Positions 1-5,823 of a stretch of 5,908 nucleotides of DNA are shown here, in pieces; the first letter of the stretch is position 1, and each line of letters starts with the position of its first letter. Below the pieces are notes generated by a model. The model was given only the letters and a program-made list of their open reading frames with translations, ran no database searches and had not been told where the DNA came from. Position numbers and translations under genes: made by a program. The stretch comes from Deltaproteobacteria bacterium (GTDB lineage Bacteria; Desulfobacterota; Syntrophia; Syntrophales; Smithellaceae). The stretch is taken from the NCBI GenBank assembly GCA_011046295.1, contig DSAV01000216.1, positions 1-5,908 on the forward strand, read 5' to 3'.

Positions 1-1
1 C

Positions 2-229
2 CGCGATACCAGTATCCAGGTATATTTTGCGCACCCGGCCAGTCCCTGGGAACGGGGAACGAACGAAAACATGAATGGCTTGATCCGGCAGTTCTTTCCC
101 AAAGGAACAGATTTTAATAAAGTCAGCCGCCGTGAAATTAAAAAAGTCCAGAATATGTTAAATGGGAGACCGAGAAAAATCTTGAACTGGGAAAAACCTT
201 GTGATGTATACCTACAAGTGTTGCGCTAA
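2..229 (+). CDS. IS30-family transposase, C-terminal fragment (runs off the left edge)
   Basis: Frame 2 is open from the window edge to a TAA at 227-229 and gives about 75 residues of the C-terminal end of a DDE transposase. The segment HPASPWERGTNENMNGLIRQ, followed by FFPKGTDF, is the signature around the third catalytic acid of IS30-family enzymes. By family knowledge the catalytic glutamate is the one in NEN. The following stretch, with NMLNGRPRKILNW and then a short tail, matches the usual C-terminus of the family. The protein would cut and join the ends of its own insertion sequence. The N-terminal helix-turn-helix and the first two aspartates lie outside the window, so whether the element is intact cannot be judged. 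Its 3' end faces the cell-wall operon, whose first gene begins about 140 bases downstream. Confidence 0.93.
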   Translation, partial: RDTSIQVYFAHPASPWERGTNENMNGLIRQFFPKGTDFNKVSRREIKKVQNMLNGRPRKILNWEKPCDVYLQVLR

Positions 230-243
230 AAGGGGGGAGAGTG
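216..243 (+). repeat. Probable right terminal inverted repeat region of the IS30-type element
   Basis: The last codons of the transposase contain TGTTGCG (219-225). As recalled, the same core occurs in the inverted repeats of IS30 itself, which carry CGCAACA in the left copy. In several IS30-family elements the right repeat overlaps or closely follows the transposase stop. The left end is outside the window, so the repeat cannot be aligned and its outer boundary is a guess. Confidence 0.33.
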
Positions 244-269
244 CCTTATTTTATTTCGGCGATAAATGC

Positions 270-301
270 GGGAGAGCAATTGAGTTTATCAATTATCTCC
301 C
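270..301. other. Stem-loop downstream of the transposase gene
   Basis: GGGAGA (270-275) pairs with TCTCCC (296-301). After a small internal loop, AATTGA (278-283) pairs with TCAATT (289-294) around a five-base loop. No U-run follows on the plus strand, so it is not a canonical intrinsic terminator for the transposase. A competing pairing exists between GGGGAGA at 234-240 and TCTCCCC at 296-302. It may be part of the insertion-sequence end or a regulatory structure ahead of the next gene. Confidence 0.5.
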
Positions 302-307
302 CATAAT
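280..307 (+). promoter_or_regulatory. Possible sigma70-type promoter for the cell-wall operon
   Basis: TTGAGT (280-285) as a -35 box and CATAAT (302-307) as a -10 box are separated by 16 bases, matching consensus at 4/6 and 5/6 positions. Transcription would begin near 314 and read into the L,D-transpeptidase gene. The boxes overlap the 270-301 stem-loop. If the insertion sequence extends this far, the promoter would be an outward-facing one carried by or formed at its end. In an AT-rich gap such matches also arise by chance. Confidence 0.3.
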
Positions 308-365
308 TTAATCTTCAATCATAAAAAATACTATATTATTATTGAAAGTAAATTATTTTTGGATT

Positions 366-1115
366 ATGAATTTAATAATGATTCATCTTCCTCGTAATTC
401 TAAAAAAACGTACTTAATTATAATACTATCAACAATCGTAGTCTTGCTTTTTTCCCCATGCGGTTTGTGCGGTACTAAAGCTGAATTTGACTCGTTTCTT
501 ACTCCTTACAAAAACGACATCGAATATTCAAGCCAAATTCTGCTTGTCGCTACCGAACGAATTTTTTTTCTTGAAAGACAGATTGTTTACCCCCTCGAAA
601 AACGCTCCGGAACATGGCAGCTGGCTTTAAAGCCCATGAAAGCGGTAATTGGCCGAAACGGATTTGCGCCCTCAGGAGAAAAACGTGAAGGGGACGGCCG
701 AACACCGTCAGGTATTTTCCCCCTCGGACATTCATTCGGATATGGTAAATCCATAAATACAAAAATGCCGTATCGTCAGGCGCTGGAGGATGACATTTGG
801 GTTGACGATCCCGATGTGTCTGATTATAACCGCTGGACCAAAAAAGGAAAAACTCACGCCTCTTCGTATGAGTTGATGAAACGTGACGATGAATTGTATA
901 AATACGGCGTCGTTATTGAATACAATACTGATCCGGTCATTAAAGGGCACGGGAGCGCGATTTTTTTCCATGTCTGGGATGGAGCAGGTAAAACCACCGC
1001 CGGTTGTGTGGCTGTATCCGAAGATAATATGATAAAAATTCTGGAATGGCTCGATATTCAGGAAAAACCACTAACAATAATCGGGTTAGATATAAGTAAA
1101 AGGAAATTATTTTGA
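366..1115 (+). CDS. Exported L,D-transpeptidase (YkuD domain, COG3786-like)
   Basis: This enzyme would form or remodel peptidoglycan 3-3 cross-links, or attach ligands to the wall, through a catalytic cysteine, releasing the terminal D-Ala of a donor tetrapeptide. From ATG 366 it has 249 residues. A basic stretch (RNSKK) and a hydrophobic segment up to about residue 36 form a signal peptide or anchor; no good lipobox is seen. The middle carries the subfamily pattern IGRNGFA, KREGDGRTPSGIFPL. The catalytic block has His195-Gly196, His202 and Gly213-Cys214 (TAGCVAVSE), followed by EWLD and a Pro-Leu-Thr-Ile-Ile strand. The sequence after Cys lacks the Arg of the canonical HGCxR motif, which is usual for this branch. 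The start is uncertain: TTG 342 and ATG 378 are also in frame and none has a clear Shine-Dalgarno. The stop overlaps the next gene by four bases, indicating one operon. Confidence 0.9.
   Translation: MNLIMIHLPRNSKKTYLIIILSTIVVLLFSPCGLCGTKAEFDSFLTPYKNDIEYSSQILLVATERIFFLERQIVYPLEKRSGTWQLALKPMKAVIGRNGFAPSGEKREGDGRTPSGIFPLGHSFGYGKSINTKMPYRQALEDDIWVDDPDVSDYNRWTKKGKTHASSYELMKRDDELYKYGVVIEYNTDPVIKGHGSAIFFHVWDGAGKTTAGCVAVSEDNMIKILEWLDIQEKPLTIIGLDISKRKLF
1098..1106 (+). promoter_or_regulatory. Ribosome binding site fixing the TTG start of the dipeptidase
   Basis: The A-rich segment with AAGGA (1100-1104) lies 7 bases before TTG 1112, inside the last codons of the transpeptidase gene. It supports TTG as the true start and translation coupled through the TTGA stop/start overlap (1112-1115). 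Confidence 0.75.
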
Positions 1116-1879
1116 AACGAATAATTATATATTTGACTATATTTATTTTCTTCCTTTTTACGCCTCTTAACAGTGCTGTTGTGCACGGGAAAGAGAAAAT
1201 TCCGGATAATTTTGCAGACATAAAAGACGTTATTCCTGGAATTGTCCTTGATATTCGTTACTATTCCTCATACAACTTTATCGGAGAAAGAATCGATGGT
1301 TATCTTGCGGCTAAATGCATCCTTACCAAAGAAGCCGCGGACGCTCTTTCATTAGTTCAAAAAGAACTTGAACAATTTTCTTTATCTCTCAAAATTTATG
1401 ACTGTTACCGCCCGCAGCGCGCTGTTGACCATTTCGTTCGCTGGGCAGAAGATATCAAAGATATTAAAATGCAAAAAGAGTTTTATCCGACAGTGGACAA
1501 AAAAAATCTCTTCAAAGACGGTTATATCGCCGATAAATCCAGCCACAGCCGCGGCAGTACTGTTGATCTGACTATTGTACCTATACCTGTTCCCCGACAG
1601 GAAAAATACACTGCCGGGCAGCAATTATCCGAATGCTACCATCCCGCGGATAAACGCTTCAGCGATAACAGCATCGATATGGGAACAGGTTTTGACTGTT
1701 TTCATGAATTATCACACACTTTAAATAAAAATATCGGACCCCGGCAAAGAATCAACCGCATGCTGCTCAAAACACTCATGGAAAAACATGGCTTCAAAAA
1801 TTACGAATTAGAATGGTGGCACTATACCTTGAAAAACGAACCTTACCCAGATATTTATTTTAATTTCGCTATTGAGTAA
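1112..1879 (+). CDS. ddpX: Exported D-alanyl-D-alanine dipeptidase (VanX/DdpX, peptidase M15D)
   Basis: This zinc dipeptidase hydrolyses D-Ala-D-Ala to two D-Ala. The 255-residue protein begins with a signal peptide: Lys2-Arg3, then a hydrophobic run to about residue 25. It probably acts in the periplasm, like Salmonella PcgL, not in the cytoplasm like VanX of resistance clusters. The family core follows: VLDIRYYSSYNFIG, then YDCYRP with Arg100 matching the transition-state arginine of VanX (Arg71). The SxHxxGxxxD motif supplies zinc ligands His145 and Asp152, and EWWH supplies the catalytic base Glu234 and ligand His237. The 7-residue and 3-residue spacings equal those in VanX (116/123 and 181/184). 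No vanS/R/H/A-like genes are nearby, so a role in glycopeptide resistance is not indicated; wall turnover or D-Ala salvage fits better. The gene sits between an L,D-transpeptidase and an amino acid symporter. The family call is firm; the symbol is by homology only. Confidence 0.92.
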   Translation: MKRIIIYLTIFIFFLFTPLNSAVVHGKEKIPDNFADIKDVIPGIVLDIRYYSSYNFIGERIDGYLAAKCILTKEAADALSLVQKELEQFSLSLKIYDCYRPQRAVDHFVRWAEDIKDIKMQKEFYPTVDKKNLFKDGYIADKSSHSRGSTVDLTIVPIPVPRQEKYTAGQQLSECYHPADKRFSDNSIDMGTGFDCFHELSHTLNKNIGPRQRINRMLLKTLMEKHGFKNYELEWWHYTLKNEPYPDIYFNFAIE

Positions 1880-1884
1880 ATAAT

Positions 1885-3110
1885 ATGAAAACCGAAATGC
1901 CCGCTTTTTTAAAATCGTATGGTTTTTCATTGATATTGATTATTTCCCTGCTTATCGGTTCTTTGCTGGGGATAATTTTCAGGGGAAACGCCTCCGTTTT
2001 TAAACCATTCGGAGATATTTTTCTCAATCTGCTTTTTACAGCCATCATTCCTCTTGTCTTTTTTTCTATATCATCAGCCGTTGCCGCCATGACTGACATC
2101 CGGCGCCTCGGAAAAATTATGTCTACCATGGCCGGGATATTTATTTTAACCGGGCTCATCGCTTCGATGATTATGCTGGTAGGCGTCAGTTTATATCCTC
2201 CGGCAACAGGTATAGATATTAAACTTGCCAATGAAGTCAATCTGGAGCGACTTAATGCCTCGGAACAGATTGTCAGGGCATTTACCGCTGCTGATTTCTC
2301 CGATATACTGTCAAAGAATAACATGCTCGCGCTTATCGTATTTTCCATCCTGATCGGTCTGGCAACTTCCGCAGCGGGCGACAAAGCGAAAGTCTTTTCT
2401 TCCTTTCTTTCTTCAGGAAGCGCCGTAATGATGAAGGTTATTTCTTTTATCATGTATTATGCCCCCATCGGTCTTTGCGCTTATTTTGCCTATCTCGTCG
2501 GCGTTTTCGGCCCTCAGCTTCTCGGCTCATACGCGCGGGCAATGTTTGTATATTATCCCATAGCAATTTTGTATTTCTTCATCGCGTTTACGGTTTATGC
2601 CTATATCGCCGGCAAAGGTATTGCCGTAAAACGCTTTTGGCGTAATATCATCCCTCCCTCCCTTATTGCTCTTGCTACCGGAAGTTCCATGGCGGCAATT
2701 CCCGCCAACTTGCAGGCTGCCGATAAAATAGGCACACCGAAAGATATCAGAGAAGTTATCATTCCTATCGGTGCAACGATGCACATGGAAGGTTCCTGCC
2801 TGGCGGCTGTATTGAAAATCGCTTTTCTCTTTGGTATTTTCAATATGAGCTTTTCTGATACAGAAACTATTCTTGCCGCTTTGGGCATTGCTCTTTTAAC
2901 AGGCGTTGTAGTCAGCGGCATACCGGGAGGAGGAACAATCGGCGAACTTTTAATTATTTCTTTTTAGGCTTTCCGCTGGAAGCCTTTCCTATTATTATGA
3001 TGATCGGAACGCTGGTGGATGCTCCCGCTACCATGATAAACGCCGTAGGCGATAATGTGTCTGGCATGCTTTCCGCGCGGATTTTGGGCGGGAAAAATTG
3101 GCTCAATTAA
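1885..3110 (+). pseudogene. Dicarboxylate/amino acid:cation symporter (DAACS/SDF family), frameshifted near the C-terminus
   Basis: This is a sodium- or proton-coupled inner-membrane carrier of the GltPh/GltP family. ATG 1885 opens a frame of 360 codons that stops at TAG 2965-2967. The -1 frame then continues without a break to TAA 3108-3110. Joined, they give 408 residues, normal for the family. Visible landmarks are hydrophobic TM1-TM6; HP1 with GSSMAAIP (266-273); TM7 MHMEGS (299-304), standing for the NMDGT cation motif; and HP2 SGIPGGG (344-350). In the -1 frame, TM8 has DAPATMINAVGD: Asp379, Thr383, Asn386 and Asp390 match GltPh Asp394, Thr398, Asn401 and Asp405. Ala382 replaces the arginine that binds the acidic side chain, so the substrate is probably neutral. 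The 360-residue product would lack TM8 and should not transport. The gene starts 5 bases after the dipeptidase stop, with only a weak GAG (1874-1876) as ribosome binding site. The break may be a recent mutation, a homopolymer sequencing error, or recoding. Confidence 0.9.
2959..2985 (+). other. Frameshift site: T-run at the stop codon, followed by a stem-loop
   Basis: The zero frame reads TCT TTT TAG (2959-2967), with a run of five T (2961-2965). Adding one T, or slipping back one base on TTT, gives Phe-Leu-Gly-Phe-Pro and restores the family sequence. Directly after it, AGGCTT-T-CC (2966-2974) can pair with GGAAGCCT (2978-2985) around a three-base loop with one bulged T. The heptamer is not a canonical X XXY YYZ slippery site and the stem has no spacer, so programmed frameshifting is not the default reading. 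The stem may simply reflect the codons for conserved GFPLEAFP. Confidence 0.7.
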
Positions 3111-3189
3111 CTTATATAAATGATATCTAATCATCATTTTATTATAACATTAAAATAATATGCCGCTATTAATGTAAAAATTACAGCCG

Positions 3190-3394
3190 TTAAACTTTAT
3201 TATCGGAAATCAGGCGCAATGCCCCTGCTATATTCAGAGCTATACTGGTGCCTAAACCGCTTTCTTTTTCTTTTACCGTTTTTTGCTAAAACCAATGCCG
3301 CGAAAGTCAGGTAGAATGAATGTTGAATAAAAACCATTACAGTTTTTGCGAATTTTTCCTTTTCAAACGGTGCCAAAATAAATTCAACTCCTCT
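3190..3394 (-). pseudogene. Possible decayed C-terminal gene remnant, unknown function
   Basis: On the minus strand, two neighbouring frames read like one protein tail joined by a single-base change. From 3394 down to about 3281 one frame gives a segment including APFEKEKFAKTVMVFIQ and FYLTFAALVLAK. After one surplus base in an A6 run (T3279-T3284 on the plus strand), the other frame gives TVKEKESGLGTSIALNIAG and ends at a stop (3190-3192). Further upstream the first frame meets TGA (3395-3397) and another stop, so no full gene is present. The Gly/Ala-rich, protein-like wording and the placement after an operon suggest a relic of a longer gene. I do not recognise the family. About 67 codons across two frames could still be chance. 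Confidence 0.33.
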
Positions 3395-3527
3395 TCACCG
3401 GATACTTAAGACAAGCTGGATCCTTTATTCAAAAGCGACCGTGAGTAAGTATGCAATATTTATTGTTGCGAACGGCCATCATTTTCACTTGAGAAAATCA
3501 ACCAATACATGTAAGTTTCCCAGTAAT

Positions 3528-3532
3528 GAGGT
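3528..3532 (+). promoter_or_regulatory. Ribosome binding site of lptF
   Basis: GAGGT lies 9 bases before ATG 3542 and supports that start. No competing start with a better site is seen upstream in frame. Confidence 0.7.
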
Positions 3533-3541
3533 CACTTATAT

Positions 3542-4699
3542 ATGCATAAAATAATCTTTCGATATATTTTCAAGGAAATCGCTGTAATTTTTCTCCTGAC
3601 GTTGTTTGTTTTGACCTTTGTCCTTTTCATGGGCAAAATACTGCAAATCATGGATTTGATAGTCAATAAAGGAGTAAGTTTATTCGATATAGTCAAACTT
3701 ATCATCTTTTTATTGCCTTCTTTCATGACGCTCACAGTACCAGTAGCTCTGTTGATTGCTATTTTGATTACCATCGGAAAGCTTTCCGCTGACAACGAAA
3801 TAACCGCCCTTAAATCATCCGGTGTGAGCTTAAAACAGATTTTTTACCCCGTAGGTTTTGCATCTTCATCCGCACTTATTTTAACTTTGTTCATAAGCCT
3901 TTTCTTGATACCGAAAAGCAATTTAGCCACTAAAAATCTGCTCTTCGATATGACTTTTCAACACGCCAAAATCAGTTTTCAGGAAAAAGAATTTAACGAC
4001 GGGTTATCAATCCTTCTTCTCTATGCGGACAAAGTGTCATCTGATGGCCATTTCATGCAGGGAGTTCTTATTCACGATCGCCGTATCAAAGATGAGCCAA
4101 ACACAATTTTGGCGAAAAATTCTTTTTTGGCTTCCGACCCCGATTTAATGCTGATCAAGATAATACTTATCAAAGGTGCAATTCACACAGTCAGCAAAGA
4201 TTTTAAAAATTATCGCAGAATTGATTTTGATCGCTATGATATTAACATTGATTTATCAAGAACGATTAAGCTTCTCGGAGTAAAGGATAAGGACAGCAAG
4301 GAGCTTTCGCTTGTGGAACTTGTGCAAAAAATAAAAAGCCCTGATACTAATAAAAATATGCGCCACGAAGTAACTATGGAACTGCACAAGAGGTTTTCCA
4401 TTCCTCTTTCGTGCATCGTTTTTGGCCTACTGGCCCTGCCTTTGGGCATAAGGAGCCATCGCGCGGTTAAGTCTCGTGGCTTTGCTTTGGGAATTATTTT
4501 GGCGACTTTGTATTATGTTCTGATCATTGCCGGGGAGGCTTTGGTGGAAACAGGATATCTTTTGCCTGAGATTGGCGCCTGGCTACCCAATATGATTTTT
4601 GCAGGTTTAGGTATTTGTCTTTTCGTCATTGCTCACAAGGAAATACCTGTTTTTCAGATAGTAAAAAATCGACTTCGGCATAAAACCAACCCTTATTGA
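3542..4699 (+). CDS. lptF: LPS export ABC transporter permease LptF (YjgP/YjgQ family)
   Basis: LptF is one of the two membrane subunits of LptB2FG, which extracts lipopolysaccharide from the outer leaflet of the inner membrane and passes it to LptC and LptA. The 385-residue protein has the family layout. TM1 spans about 13-36, TM2 about 50-79 and TM3 about 100-122. A periplasmic beta-jellyroll-type domain runs from about 125 to 280. TM4 (about 284-303), TM5 (about 315-335) and TM6 (about 342-362) follow. DNEITALKSSG carries Glu86 in the cytoplasmic coupling helix, equivalent to the LptF Glu84 that contacts the LptB ATPase in E. coli. Length is close to the 366 residues of the E. coli protein. 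It is followed after 11 bases by a second protein of the same family. In such pairs the upstream gene is called lptF; the assignment rests on order and on resemblance to deltaproteobacterial LptF. Confidence 0.92.
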   Translation: MHKIIFRYIFKEIAVIFLLTLFVLTFVLFMGKILQIMDLIVNKGVSLFDIVKLIIFLLPSFMTLTVPVALLIAILITIGKLSADNEITALKSSGVSLKQIFYPVGFASSSALILTLFISLFLIPKSNLATKNLLFDMTFQHAKISFQEKEFNDGLSILLLYADKVSSDGHFMQGVLIHDRRIKDEPNTILAKNSFLASDPDLMLIKIILIKGAIHTVSKDFKNYRRIDFDRYDINIDLSRTIKLLGVKDKDSKELSLVELVQKIKSPDTNKNMRHEVTMELHKRFSIPLSCIVFGLLALPLGIRSHRAVKSRGFALGIILATLYYVLIIAGEALVETGYLLPEIGAWLPNMIFAGLGICLFVIAHKEIPVFQIVKNRLRHKTNPY

Positions 4700-4703
4700 G
4701 GGA
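4698..4703 (+). promoter_or_regulatory. Ribosome binding site deciding the lptG start
   Basis: GAGGGA overlaps the lptF stop codon (TGA 4697-4699) and lies 7 bases before TTG 4711. An earlier in-frame TTG at 4696 has no Shine-Dalgarno upstream and would place this site inside the gene, so 4711 is preferred. Confidence 0.8.
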
Positions 4704-4710
4704 TTTATCA

Positions 4711-5793
4711 TTGAAAATACTGGACAAATACATAATTCGCGAATTTTGTAAGTTATTTATTATTATTTCTGTTTCTTTTATTTTACTTTATCTAATCGGG
4801 GATTTCTTTGAAAAAATCAGAATGTTTTTAAGCAACAAAGCTTCGATCACACAAGTATTTTCATATTTCTTTTACTCGATTCCCATGATTATTTCCCTGA
4901 CTTTACCTTCATCTGTTCTTTTGGCCACTTTGATGACTTACGGTTCATTCTCTAAATATAACGAAATAACCGCCATGAAAGCCAACGGTATAAGCATTTA
5001 TCGTATTTCTCTTCCCGCTCTGTCTTTTGCCGTCGTTATCGCTGTTTTTTTATTTTTCTTCAGTGAACTGATAACTCCTGCATCAGCGCAAAAAGCAGAA
5101 CATATATTAAAATCCGAGGTTCAAAAAAGACATTCACTCGGTTTTTTTAAGCAAAGCGAAATATGGTACCGTTCGGAAAAAGCAATTTACAATATTAAAT
5201 TATTCGACGTAAATAATGACACGCTGCACGGTGTTACAATTAACTATTTAAACTTTGACGATTTCACCCTGACAACACGCATTGACGCCCGAAGCGCCAC
5301 GTGGGAAAATGGGCAATGGATTTTTCATGATCTGCTTGTAACGCGTTTTGATGAAAACAATTACCCTCTTTTGGAACGATTCAAGGAAAAAATAATTTAC
5401 CTACCGGAAAAACCAAATGATTTTAAAACAATACAAAAAGAAGCTGAAAAAATAGGGTTTTTTGAGCTGAGAAAATACATAAAAAAAATACAGGCTGACG
5501 GCTACAATATTACAAGGTATAAAACCGACTTCCACGGAAAGGTCGCTTTTCCTTTTGTCACCATAATACTGGTTTTTATCGGTGTCTTTTTTTCTATACG
5601 GTCTGAAAGAACCGGAGGCGTAATGCAAAGTTTGGGAATGGGGATTTTCATCGGATTCTCTTACTGGATAGTACACGCCTTTTGTATGTCTCTGGGGAAA
5701 TCCGGAATGCTGCCTCCATTTATCGGAGCTTGGGCGGCAAATTTCTTATTTACATCCGCTTCTTTTTACTTATTCTATAAAGTGCGTACTTGA
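4711..5793 (+). CDS. lptG: LPS export ABC transporter permease LptG (YjgP/YjgQ family)
   Basis: LptG is the partner of LptF in the LptB2FG lipopolysaccharide extractor. From TTG 4711 the protein is 360 residues, equal to E. coli LptG, and starts MKILDKYIIREF, the typical LptG N-terminus. TM1 is about 13-32, TM2 about 50-78, and TM3 about 95-118. The periplasmic jellyroll-type domain covers about 125-275 and contains RIDARSATWENGQWIF, a repeat-like strand common in LptG. Three C-terminal helices begin at VAFPFVTIILVFIGVFF. Glu85 in the coupling-helix motif YNEITAMKANG matches E. coli LptG Glu88. Asp31, Glu34 and Lys35 near the end of TM1 lie in the region where LptG contacts LPS in known structures. 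The start was moved from TTG 4696 because of the strong ribosome binding site at 4698-4703. Translation is probably coupled to lptF. Confidence 0.93.
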   Translation: MKILDKYIIREFCKLFIIISVSFILLYLIGDFFEKIRMFLSNKASITQVFSYFFYSIPMIISLTLPSSVLLATLMTYGSFSKYNEITAMKANGISIYRISLPALSFAVVIAVFLFFFSELITPASAQKAEHILKSEVQKRHSLGFFKQSEIWYRSEKAIYNIKLFDVNNDTLHGVTINYLNFDDFTLTTRIDARSATWENGQWIFHDLLVTRFDENNYPLLERFKEKIIYLPEKPNDFKTIQKEAEKIGFFELRKYIKKIQADGYNITRYKTDFHGKVAFPFVTIILVFIGVFFSIRSERTGGVMQSLGMGIFIGFSYWIVHAFCMSLGKSGMLPPFIGAWAANFLFTSASFYLFYKVRT

Positions 5794-5823
5794 AACTTTT
5801 TGATCTAGGCGGCGATTCTAAAG

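Larger units (their letters stand above)
3111..3541. other. 431-base gap without an intact gene
   Basis: The gap separates the symporter from lptF. It holds a possible decayed minus-strand coding stretch (3190-3394) and, at its right end, the lptF ribosome binding site. No tRNA, clear rho-independent terminator, direct repeat array or convincing promoter was recognised. Weak AT-only inverted repeats near 3119-3138 are too unstable to call. The promoter for lptFG presumably lies here, but no -35/-10 pair stood out. Confidence 0.6.

Noticed and set aside
1112..1879. Vancomycin resistance determinant
   Set aside because: The dipeptidase has a signal peptide and no vanH, vanA or vanRS-like neighbours. 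The partners point to wall turnover instead.
1869..2453. Long minus-strand open frame (194 codons) opposite the symporter gene
   Set aside because: It lies entirely within a clearly recognised membrane transporter on the plus strand. Its residues are rich in I, S, A and R, as expected from the reverse complement of hydrophobic codons, and no family is recognisable.
2601..2921. Minus-strand open frame of 106 codons
   Set aside because: It is antisense to conserved HP1, TM7 and HP2 motifs of the symporter, with no ribosome binding site or recognisable domain.
3119..3145. Inverted repeat AATGAT/ATCATT followed by T-rich sequence, as a terminator after the symporter
   Set aside because: Only six pairs with a single G-C and an eight-base loop; too unstable for a rho-independent terminator and common in AT-rich DNA.
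3489..3517. TTGAGA as a -35 box for an lptFG promoter
   Set aside because: No acceptable -10 hexamer lies 16-18 bases downstream (GTAAGT or TAAGTT only).
3532..3795. Minus-strand open frame of 87 codons over the lptF start
   Set aside because: It is a shadow of the LptF TM1-TM2 coding sequence and is low-complexity in Ile, Lys and Thr.
5794..5823. Bidirectional terminator between lptG and ahcY
   Set aside because: The 30-base gap has no stable stem followed by a T-run in either direction.
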